From Hydractinia symbiolongicarpus (lineage: Eukaryota; Cnidaria; Hydrozoa; Anthoathecata; Hydractiniidae), in NCBI RefSeq assembly GCF_029227915.1, contig NC_079883.1:21454001-21514000 (forward strand): a stretch of DNA of 60,000 nt. The letters run 5' to 3'. A program made the position numbers and the translations under genes. Positions 51,760 through 60,000 of this stretch are shown piece after piece. Each line of letters starts with the position of its first letter. The stretch's first letter is position 1. The notes beneath the pieces were generated by a model that saw nothing but the letters and a program-made list of their open reading frames with translations, made no database searches and was not told where the DNA came from.

Positions 51760-54450
51760 AAGTTGCATTTTCCTATTTCAGCATGCAAAAAGCAGTAAAA
51801 AGCCCTTCTTAATTCTTCTTTCAAAGTTCAAACGAAACTTGAGTTTAGCCCTATGAATAAACAAATATATCTGAACAAATACATGGGTTGAGGTGTGTTT
51901 GTATCATATCACATGTATGTATATTTCATCTTCATTATCCTGATCTTTCCATATTCTTATTTTTTTTGTTATTATTGTGTTTTATTTTGCTGTCCATGGC
52001 TGGTGTGATCATTTGATTCACCTAGTCATGCTGATGAAGCCTGATATTGGCAGAAACAGCAGGAGTTTATAAATAATGAAATATATTCACAATTGTCTCA
52101 CTTTATTGTAGTTAATCCCTGTTAATTTTAGTGGTTTTATCTATCTAAAATAAGACGTGTAAGACGGAGATTTGATTCTTATAAAAGATGTTCTTAGGAG
52201 ATTTTGTTATAGCTTAGCGTTTCTTTTGGTCAATTTTATTAATAACTAGATAAATCGGAAGACAATTTTTCGGCGATTTTTGTACCCGCAAAGCTTAAAA
52301 TTTAGCCCCCAGCTGCTAAATTCAAGACTCAGTCTTGACTAAGTCTTGAAAAAGTCTGGATCCGCCCCTACGAAAGCTTGTGGCATATCGTTTACATAAA
52401 GAAAGAACAGAAGTGGACCCAAGATAGAACCTTGGGGAACACCACATTCCAGTTTACCTGGATTAGATGATAAGTTATCTATTGACACACAAAATGTTCT
52501 GTTTGCAAGGTAAGACCTGAACCAAAGAATTACTTCATTTGAAAATCCAAGAGTTCCTAATTTTTCCAAAAGTATGGAGTGGTTGATGGTATCGAAAGCT
52601 TTTTGTAGGTCAATGAGGATCATACCAGACAGCAAGCCTGCATCAAAACCTTTTGAAATTTTGTCATGTATATATGATAGACAAAAATCTGTTGAATGAC
52701 AGCTTCTAAAGCCAGACTGAAATTTAAATAATATATTGTTTTCGTCTAAGAAAGCTTGTGTTTGGTTATGGACCACTCTTTCAATAATTTTAGAAAAAAG
52801 AGGAAGCAAAGATATAGGGCGGTAATTCTTTGGATCAGTTCTTGATCCCTTCTTATATAGTGGCTTAAGTTTAGCTATCTTACATTCACTAGGGAAAGAT
52901 GACAGTGAGATAGAAAGATTACATAATTGAGTTATTGGTCTGCAGAAAACATCAGCACCATCCTTCAAGAAAATTCCAGATATAGTATCAAGTCCTGGTG
53001 CTTTTGTTGTACTAGTATCATTCAGCAAATTCAGCACATCTTCTTCTAAGACTTGCTGAAAATTGAATATCTTGTTTCCAATGTTTAGCGATTTGTAATA
53101 TGAGATGACAGCATTTATCCCAAATCTATTTGAGGGCTTAGAAAGATTTTGAAGCAGCCCATCTGCTAGACCAGAGAAAAAGTTCTTAAATATCTCTAGT
53201 TTTGATTTTGTATCAAAATGTAAGGCATCCTCATCCTTTAGACAGTAGTTCGGATCTGACTTCTTTGAGTTGTCAAGTCCCATAGACTTTAGAGTCTTCC
53301 ATAGTTCCTTAGGCTTGCCTGTGTTTTCTGTTATTTTGTATTCTTTTTTCTTTTTATTGATCAAATTTTGCACATTACTTTTTGCTTCATTCCAGAGGTC
53401 AGAATCAATTTGTAATTTTGACTTCTTAAACTTTTTAAAAAGTTTATCTCTAGTAGCAATCTTGTCTGCAATCTCACCATCAAACCATTCCTGGGAGTTG
53501 CATTTAATTCTGGCCTCTTTAGTAGGTGCTATAGTATCTATTACTGACATTAGTTTTGTCAAAAAATCAGAGTAGGCCAGATCAATGTCCGTGAACTCAT
53601 TATAATTTGGAAAGTTTGTATCCCTTAGGAGACCCTGATACTGTTCCTTTGTGTAGTTTTTAAAAGATCGAAATTTGATATGCTTGTGGGTATTAAACTT
53701 GACTTTTTTGACTTTTCTGGTGCAGAAAATCATTTGGTGATCTGATAGTCCAACATTTAAAACTCCACTTTGAGAAACTTTACCTACACAATTTGTTAAA
53801 AAGTGGTCAATAACTGTTGCAGTAGCACAAGTTACCCTTGTAGGCTCAACAATCAATTGTTTAAGGCCATAAAGCAAACAAAATTCTACATATTGCTTTT
53901 GCAATCCAGAGACATGGTCACTCTTAAGTGCTGTCTTATTCATTTTAAAAATACTTCTACCATTACAAAGAGTATTGATATTAAAGTCTCCCAAGAGATA
54001 GAATTCTTTCTCATCAAAATTTAATGTAGTAAATTCATCTAAAATATTATTGACAAAATTATTTTGATCTGGTGGTCTGTAAAACACTCCAACAGTAAAA
54101 GGCTTTGTTTTAGGAAATAAAACATCAAACATGACACATTCCAAATTTTCTGAAAGTCGCTTATGAGAATTGTAACAAATATCATTTCTAATAAAGCAAG
54201 CAACACCTCCTCCATGCCTGTTTCTGTCACATCTAAGGAGGTTATAGCCTTCAATAGATACCTCAGAATCTGTTACAGTATTATCTAGTTTAGATTCTGT
54301 TATACCAATAATAGCTATTTTAGTTGAGAACGCTATTGCCCTAAGTTCATCAATTTTAGGTAAAAGCGAATTAATGTTGACATGAGCCATATGAAACCCT
54401 CGCTTTTTGAACACGTTCCAGTCCTCATTCACAGTTGTCATATCCACAGG

Positions 54451-54477
54451 AGGGCCAGGGTTTAGACTTATGTCACC
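54451..54477 (-). other. 2A-like ribosome-skipping motif in the LINE
   Basis: Encodes GDISLNPGP at residues 514-522, preceded by a hydrophobic LCSLILLS stretch as in known 2A peptides (D-x-E-x-NPGP). The Glu of the consensus is Ser here. Translation would be expected to separate the esterase/membrane part from the endonuclease/RT part between Gly521 and Pro522. Confidence 0.7.
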
Positions 54478-56059
54478 AGAAAGAAGAATCAATGAACAAA
54501 GATAGTTTGTCTGGTATTTCCTGCTTAAAACAAGAAAGGACAACATATAGTACTTGATGTTAGTTTCTAAGTTCTTATTAGTAATTTCGTTACAAAGAGC
54601 TACAGATTCAGGCACGAAGAAAGATGATTTGTTACAACGCTCAAGTTTGGAGTATTTACAAACTTCATTGTGATAACTATGTACAACAAGTGTAACTATG
54701 GCAATTTGAAAGAAACAACCAGCTGATGCAAGCAATAAGTTTCTCTTTCTACAGCTCATAACTTTAAGAAAGTTAACTATGATGAAGACGAAAAATATAA
54801 AAATATTTTCAGGAATGTAGATGTTTGCATAGTTATTGGCCAGTTCTTTCTGCAGGTTAATACTGTTTTCTTCTCCTTTCAAACCGTCAAAGGTTTGATT
54901 ATAAATATAAAAAGGTGAGAATAATAATTTATGAACAGGTAAAATTGTCTTACTATTTAATATAGTGCTATTTACAAATTCAGGCTTAATATTTTCAAAA
55001 ATTGAAATTGAACAGTTAATAAAAAACAAACAGAAAATTATGTTAAAAAATAAATGAAAATTAAAAATTTTGGTTTGCGTTTTCCTTTTACCTTGTGTTA
55101 ATTTATCACGAAGCAAGTTGTTAAGTTCCGTATTACTTGTCGTTGTTGGTACCTTTTTACGAGTAGGTTCACTAGTTTTTCGTTTCACAGTTTTTAGTTT
55201 TACTATTTTTTCGCGTTTCTTTTTCGGCTTTTTTTCGTATCTAATAGGAATTTCAGTTTGTGCACTTACTGGAGGTTGATGAACATAATCACATTCATGA
55301 AATATAAATGGTATTTTGGTTGTATTGTTCATCTTTTTACAGTTATGTTCACTAGTGCAAACATTTATCCTACTAGCGTTTATCTTGATGGCCGAAGTAA
55401 TAGATAAGGCCAACTTTTCATTACCTTTCTTGACTAGATGTAAGCAATCCCCATAGTACAGAGACATATTTAGAGTATTGTCTCTACATACCCAATCCGT
55501 TTCTGGCATTAAAAACTCAAGGTTTTTCTTTGTACAAATTTTACTCAAAGAACAGTTGACATCATCTATTTTTCTCCATAAGTTAGAAATATGGAAATCA
55601 CGAGGTAGAATTCCACACACAATAATCCTCAAGTTTGCTTTTTTCTTACGAAGCGCGATACCTATAGATGTTACACCATCCGCAATGTCTTTAGGTACAC
55701 TGTTATGTAGGTTGTTGGTACCACAAAGAATGACTACAGTCTTACAGGATGATGGAAGGTTGGTATTTAAAGCTCGCCATAATACATTTTCTACCTTGTC
55801 CCCACCAATACCAAGGTTGGTGGTATTGAGTGGTGTGAAGTAGTTGTCCCATACAGCATTGTACCTTGACAAATTAGACACAAGGGAGTCACCAATTAAA
55901 ATTACTTCGGGTTTACGACTCTTCAAAATTTCATTCAGCTTTACGTGAGTTTTATACCAGGTTGGTCTATTTTCTCGTCGAGCTGGTATTTCACATTTAG
56001 ATTTGAAAGCAGACATAGTTTAAGGACAAAGCTCACCAATTCAACTCTAACCAAAACTT

Positions 56060-56183
56060 CACAGCAAATGTTAATAAGCTGGTAGGGCTGATTACCGGTT
56101 ACAGCCTTTCCGGTTATAATTTCTCACTTTCACAGCAAGTGTTAAACTGGTAGGGCTGGTTTACCGGATTGGTACAGCCTTCA
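56060..56183 (-). repeat. two-copy imperfect repeat in the LINE 5' region
   Basis: The phrase CACAGCAAATGTTAATAAGC to TACAGCCTT is repeated as CACAGCAAGTGTTAAACTGG to TACAGCCTTC, about 60 bp apart, just upstream of the LINE start codon. Tandem monomers of this kind often carry LINE promoters. Confidence 0.6.
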
Positions 56184-58001
56184 CCGTGCTGTCTTATATA
56201 CCTTTTAACTCTCTTTGTTAGTTATACTTTTCCCTAAAACTTAAACTCAGGGACCTAGAAAATATGTGAGTTTTTTTATCTCATTATTTTATCTCATTAT
56301 GCTTATCCCACACAAGACTTTCTTGAATTTTCATTTCATCCATTAATAATATTGCATATTTCTCATGTGGTTGGAATTTGAAGACCATATTACACAATTC
56401 CTGGATAACGTCTTTGTTAAAACCTTGCTTTGGACGAATATAGTTCTTGTAGTCCCTTAAACGACGTCTACTAGGGAGTACCAAGAAACCACTGTCTTTC
56501 TTATCGTCAACACGAATCTCATCATAAAAGGCGGGGGATTTTGCAGCTAAACCCAAGCAGTAACGAATGATCATAGGATGATAGCGAACACCAGTTTTCG
56601 ATGATGATAAATATTTCTGCTGCTCTTCCCAAAAAAATTTCATGAATGGTGGTATCTTGCGATTAGTTGTTGACATAATTTTTATGAAATCATCACCAAT
56701 ACTTTTTTGGACTGGAACTGCACAAGTGGAAATTTCATCTTGCATTTTCTTTAACTCTTCCTTTAATTCTTTATTTTCCAACCGGTGATTTTGAAGGGTT
56801 TTTATGATTCGGTCTGGAGAAGTCATGGAAATTGTGCTTTAAGTTTGGCAGGTGAAATTAAATTGGCTCTTTTCCTTTTCAAACTTAGGCTTTCTTTTGA
56901 CTCCGACCTAACACATTCCAAGCATTTTTCAGAAAAAGGTGGAATAAGAACTATGCAATTTGGAGATCGATACCATTTGCTTTGATGAAGAGGTGCACTA
57001 GTACTATCCTTGATGTTAAATACTTTTGGAACACAGTGCTCAAGACAGCTACCAGCAAAGTGGTCTGTCAAATCTGGGCATAATTTCAAATCCATAATTA
57101 ATCTTGTTAAATATGTGATTGTAATAAGTTTTAGTGATTGAGAATAAATGTCGTGTTTAGCAGGAACAGACCATAATAAAACACGAACAGTAAAAACAAG
57201 ATTATTATCAACATATATCTCATACTTTGCAACTGAGTGGATAGCATCATGACAGGCAAAAGAAGCACAATCACTTGTATAGGTAAAACTCCAACCGACT
57301 AATTTCAATAACTGAGTTTTAGAAATAAAATCTGTAAATGACTTGTACTGATCAGTAATGTCATTTTCCACTGGTTCAATTTTTTTCTGCAAAATTGATT
57401 GTGCTGATTGACGAGGCTTAGAAGATGTGAAGGATGAAGGAAAACTTTTGATAGGAAGGTTTATTGTGGGGATAGCACCGGGAACAAGTGTGGTTCTGCT
57501 AGAGTGGTTACGATTCATTTGATCTTCGCTGAAGTGCTTTTCACAAATATATATTTTCTTTCTTTGAATTCTATCCCTTAGAGCATGATCAACTTCCCTA
57601 TCTCTTATCACAACATCAACTAACTTTTCTCTCCACGACTTGTCAAATTGATTCTCACCAGCAGGAACTTTAAAAATAGATAGACCTTTATATTTAGCCC
57701 TTCGTGAAACTGTGCAACCGTATATAGAGCAATTTTCGCCAGGCATGTTGAAAATAATTCTGTTTAAATGTTTGTTAATCCTATGTTGTTTACAGTAACT
57801 AACCACTTAAATGCGCCATTTTTCAACACGAGCGTGCAGTCAAAGCACTGGGTACGAGGTATATTCTGCTAACAAAAACATAAACAATAGAGCCGCGCGA
57901 TTCACCAGACATCTCTTTTTCTTATGACTATGAAAAAACGTATAGCTAGCTAGCACACCTGAAAATAACTGCTGCGGTTGCTTTTCTAATTTTTTTGCTT
58001 A

Positions 58002-59147
58002 AGGCCGTTTCACATTACAGAAATATATTGAATCCAATATATTGGAAATTATTGATAACTATTGAAAAATATTGCCTCAATTAATTGACATAATGTGAAA
58101 CCAACTTTTGAAACACGTTCGAAAAAACATTACGCAATCGCTTTCAATACTTGTCAAGACTTTTTAATTCAAACACGGTTTGAATTAAAAAATATTGCAA
58201 GGGAAATTCTTTTGTTGTGAGAAGACTCAATTGTTCTCCGAACAATAGAAAAATCGAATCAGCAAAGTATTCGAAATTTGTCCGTCTGAAATAAACAGTA
58301 AATGAAACATACGATCGAAGATAAAAGATGGAGCAAAATAACATTTATTATTTTGAAAGTCAGCCACACGATTTTGCTACGAATGATCAAATACTATTTC
58401 CTCAAGCTACGACGCAACAGCAACATGCCGCACATGTCTTCACTCAGAGCTCACCAAAACCAACCTCGTCAATCTTGAGCCAAAACACACAAATATTCAG
58501 TCAGAGCGTGCCACAGCAACTTCAACCTTCACTCAGCCCCGTATTACAAAATCCAGAAGATGAAACTTCTGCGAAACCTCAGAAGCGAGGAAGAAAAGGC
58601 TTGAAACATGAGAAAGTTTGGAGTAGTGGTGAAACTGAACATTTGATAAATTTGTGGTCACAACACGAAGTTCTATACAAAGTTAGTTGCCCAGGATATA
58701 TGGACAAAAACAAAAAACAACTGGCACTTGTAGCGATTGCAGCCGAGCTAAATTGTAGCGAGAGTGAAGTACAAAAGAAGATGCACAGCATGAAGACTTA
58801 TTATGGGACATTACGTCAGAATTATGAGGAATCGAAGAGGAAAAGTGGAAGCGGGAGAGCTGATTTGAAGAAGCCTAATGGCCTTGGTATGCACTTATGG
58901 AATTTTTGAACGATAACTTGACTTCCAAGCGCACATATTCCAACATGAGACAAAACGAGGCTTTTCAGACATTTTGAATTACAACAAAATTTAAATGGAC
59001 ATTTAAAGAGACATTTAAAGAGACAATTTGCAATAATTCGAAATATTTTCCAATATAATGAATTCAATAATTTTCAATTGATATCATTATTCATAAATAT
59101 ATTGCTGTCAATATTTTTCTATATATTGCTGTAATGTGAAACGGCCT
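58002..59147 (+). mobile_element. 1.15-kb Harbinger-type element with TTA target duplications
   Basis: Ends AGGCCGTTTCACATTACAG and CTGTAATGTGAAACGGCCT are perfect inverted repeats and are flanked by TTA (57999-58001 and 59148-59150). A three-base TWA duplication is a hallmark of PIF/Harbinger elements. Subterminal AATATATTG motifs repeat near both ends. It encodes a MADF/Myb-like protein but no DDE transposase. Confidence 0.88.
58328..58909 (+). CDS. MADF/Myb-SANT-like DNA-binding protein of a Harbinger-type element
   Basis: Residues 1-80 are Gln/Ser/Pro-rich and likely disordered. A basic KRGRKGLKHEK precedes a MADF/Myb-like fold at about residues 93-170: WSSGETEHLINLWSQHEVLY, GYMDKNKKQLALVAIA and VQKKMHSMKTYYGTLR. 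Harbinger elements typically encode two proteins, a transposase and a Myb-like protein that brings it to DNA and the nucleus; only the latter is here. The frame ends early at 58909 (GMHLWNF), while the +1 frame continues with LMEFLNDNLTSKRTYSNMRQ to 58977. So the C-terminus has probably been shifted by one base, or a small intron is present. Confidence 0.8.
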   Translation: MEQNNIYYFESQPHDFATNDQILFPQATTQQQHAAHVFTQSSPKPTSSILSQNTQIFSQSVPQQLQPSLSPVLQNPEDETSAKPQKRGRKGLKHEKVWSSGETEHLINLWSQHEVLYKVSCPGYMDKNKKQLALVAIAAELNCSESEVQKKMHSMKTYYGTLRQNYEESKRKSGSGRADLKKPNGLGMHLWNF

Positions 59148-59410
59148 TTACACATGCACTTTATACGGCAATCTGTGACCACATTCAAATGGCTATATAT
59201 GGATCAAAACATTACGTCATGTGCAATAATGGTAGAGTAACCGTTATCTCGCGCAACTGATACATACTTTTGACAATGACTTCAAAGATGGCGGACGTCT
59301 TTCCGTTAACGGTAAATCGGCAAATTTATTTCTGCATTGTCTCTACGCATAGAATTGCTGAAACATATTGATTAATGCACGAGAAGTTTACGATACGTTA
59401 AAAGAAGAAG

Positions 59411-60000
59411 ATGAACAGAAAGGATAATGAAGTTAATGAAGTTAATGAAGTTAGCAACACAAATGGGAATGCAAATACAAATGGTATTGACGAATTGCGA
59501 TTTCCGTGTCACCAGTGCCACAAACGTTTCAGAACCCACAGAGGAGTGCTCCAACATTTGCGGCAATGCAAAGTTAAAATTGGACTTCCAGCAGAAGAAC
59601 AATCTACAGACCCTCGAAATGATATGAATGAACGCATTCTACAACAAACGCAACCAGAACGGTTTTATTGGGGTAACGTTAGAGGTACAGATGCGATTGA
59701 TCAAATTAATTCTTGTTATGAGAAAATTGTATTTTGGAGGCGAAATTTGTTCATGCTTCCAAATGGTGCTACTGGAAAAAACTTTCTTCGAGAAGTAACT
59801 AGACTATTGAATAGCTGGGTGGAAAATAGCCCAATCAAATGTATTGCGTTAAAAGCAGTACACGTAATGCCAGCTCTATTACTTCAGAAGCCGTCAAAAA
59901 ACTCGAAAAGCAAAGACCATGTTAACGCATTACAACGAAGACTAGAATGGTGGAACAAAGGCGATTTTCAAGCACTCTGCGATGAATGTGAAATGCTTCA
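59411..60000 (+). CDS. N-terminal part of a retroelement protein with C2H2 finger (runs off the right edge)
   Basis: Open from ATG 59411 to the window end, about 196 codons without a stop. An Asn/Glu/Val-rich start with a (GAAGTTAAT)n-like repeat is followed by a C2H2-like finger, CHQCHKRFRTHRGVLQHLRQC (ending in Cys instead of His). Then FYWGNVRGTDAIDQINSCYE, NFLREVTRLLNSW, IALKAVHVMPALLLQKPS and a basic linker with LQRRLEWWNKGDFQAL. This arrangement I know from non-LTR retrotransposon proteins common in cnidarians and molluscs, where a reverse transcriptase follows. The polymerase itself lies beyond the window, so the assignment rests on the N-terminal pattern. Confidence 0.65.
   Translation, partial: MNRKDNEVNEVNEVSNTNGNANTNGIDELRFPCHQCHKRFRTHRGVLQHLRQCKVKIGLPAEEQSTDPRNDMNERILQQTQPERFYWGNVRGTDAIDQINSCYEKIVFWRRNLFMLPNGATGKNFLREVTRLLNSWVENSPIKCIALKAVHVMPALLLQKPSKNSKSKDHVNALQRRLEWWNKGDFQALCDECEML

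Larger units (their letters stand above)
49725..52370. mobile_element. 2.65-kb DNA transposon inserted in the LINE
   Basis: Left end CAGGTGCGGATCCAGG, right end CTGGATCCGCCCCTA, which resemble the ends of the 35572 element. GACTAAGT-type subterminal motifs occur near both ends. It separates the LINE's PQGSILGPLLF and YADD segments. No clean target duplication is visible. It carries an OTU-like gene with an intron and no recognisable transposase. Confidence 0.85.
48828..56016 (-). pseudogene. LINE polyprotein: SGNH esterase, membrane segments, 2A-like site, endonuclease, reverse transcriptase
   Basis: Residues 37-205 form an SGNH hydrolase with IGDSLVSN (Ser44), LCGTNN (block III) and YGDCLHL (Asp190, His193). 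A basic stretch (EKKPKKKREK) and three hydrophobic segments (about 318-340, 402-420, 427-446) follow. GDISLNPGP (514-522) is a 2A-like motif. Then an APE-type endonuclease (HVNINSLLPKIDEL, ITESKLD, GDFNINTL, SDHQMIF) and a reverse transcriptase (NYRPISLLP, LIDLQKAFDTINH, GVPQGSILGPLLF). The 5' part is open to 52371, where the DNA transposon interrupts; at 49719 it resumes with LFLYADDSCLLF. The C-terminal part has an in-frame TAA at about 49107 before the conserved SYLGPSLWNTLPEGLKRSS segment, which ends at 48828. Esterase domains are known in CR1-type ORF1; here it is in the same frame as the polymerase. Confidence 0.88.
48541..56276 (-). mobile_element. CR1/L2-like LINE inserted in the transposase gene
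   Basis: The 5' end lies near 56276 and the 3' end at 48541, where a short ACTT repeat tail meets transposase sequence. Contains one long frame (5' part 52371-56016, 3' part 48828-49724) split by a DNA transposon. A typical LINE 3' region with GATGGCAAATATAA precedes the tail. The transposase reading continues on either side, which fixes both junctions to within a few bases. No clear target duplication is seen. Confidence 0.85.
47342..57746 (-). pseudogene. THAP-domain P-element-type transposase, interrupted
   Basis: Starts at ATG 57746 (MPGENC). The N-terminal THAP zinc finger has Cys-x4-Cys (CSIYGC), the invariant Trp in KSWREKL, CEKHF and a LVPGAIPTINLP end. An RNase H-like core follows: FLVLPSRRRLRDYKNYI, LLMDEMKIQESLVWDKHN (first Asp), then beyond the LINE GITSDGASPNRRMY (second Asp), FISDPPHLIK, and LTERFCRDPLENYFGRQR (catalytic Glu region), as in THAP9 and P transposase. 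Damage: a frame change at ATGA (56823-56826), the LINE insertion after HNEI (about 56284) with the frame resuming at about 48540 in GDLIDFVDLGD, a frame shift near 47690 after NMEG, and an in-frame TAA near 47572. Cut-and-paste activity is therefore lost in this copy. Confidence 0.85.
45073..57932. mobile_element. P-like DNA transposon with two convergent genes, carrying nested insertions
   Basis: The left end begins CATGGTCATAAGAAAAAG and the right end, read on the minus strand, begins CATAGTCATAAGAAAAAG; both continue into GAGAT and GTCTGGT with a one-base gap. P elements also begin with CAT. Between the ends lie a THAP transposase (minus) and a C2H2 protein (plus) that converge near 47.1-47.3 kb. 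Subtracting the LINE (about 7.7 kb) and the 714-bp insertion with its duplicated target leaves about 4.4 kb, a plausible size for an intact element. The flanking eight bases do not match, so no target duplication is proven. Confidence 0.75.

Noticed and set aside
55070-55843. Plus-strand frames opposite the LINE ORF
   Set aside because: Antisense shadows of the esterase and linker part of the LINE polyprotein.

Overview
The window looks like animal nuclear DNA, AT-rich and with short introns. The gene content fits an early-branching metazoan, most likely a cnidarian and possibly a hydrozoan: a divergent FoxQ2-like forkhead gene, a cilia-linked STPG4 orthologue, spastin, an EMI/EGF matrix-type protein, and CR1/L2-like, P-like and Harbinger-like transposons. 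The taxon is an inference from gene and repeat style, not from a marker.

Layout of the host part (1-43.6 kb). An EMI plus EGF-repeat protein reads off the left edge (minus). After about 6 kb of repeats comes an intronless 561-codon gene with a lysine-rich N-terminus and an unrecognised C-terminal domain (8.8-10.5 kb, plus). Then follow a DEDDy 3'-5' exonuclease of the WRN/EXD2 type (12.9-15.1 kb, minus), a repeat-dense gap with tRNA-derived SINEs, MITEs and a Helitron end, a beta-propeller gene with FG-GAP-like blades (21.2-23.9 kb, minus), a short gene fragment with a P2X7-C-terminal-like cysteine motif (24.6-25.0 kb), STPG4 (29.3-30.8 kb, plus), a single-exon FoxQ2-like gene (31.6-32.6 kb, minus), a 2.6-kb DNA transposon (35.6-38.1 kb), and spastin, for which I could trace 16 exons (38.7-43.6 kb, minus).

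The right part (45.1-57.9 kb) is one nested transposon complex. The outermost layer is a P-like element bounded by terminal inverted repeats. It carries a THAP-domain transposase (minus) and, tail-to-tail with it, a C2H2 zinc-finger protein (plus). A 714-bp inverted-repeat element sits inside the zinc finger, flanked by a 4-bp duplication. A CR1/L2-like LINE interrupts the transposase. The LINE has one long frame encoding an SGNH esterase, membrane segments, a 2A-like motif, an endonuclease and a reverse transcriptase. It is itself cut just before its YADD box by a 2.6-kb DNA transposon that carries a two-exon OTU-like gene. The intron of that gene holds a 366-bp MITE. Beyond the complex lie a 1.15-kb Harbinger-type element with TTA target duplications that carries only a MADF/Myb-like gene (58.0-59.1 kb), and the start of another retroelement protein that runs off the right edge (59.4-60 kb).

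Several repeat families occur more than once in the window and date each other. A SINE sits inside one MITE copy whose uninterrupted relative is the MITE in the OTU-like gene. No rRNA, CRISPR array or convincing functional tRNA was seen. Exon boundaries were placed by eye from GT/AG sites and reading phase.
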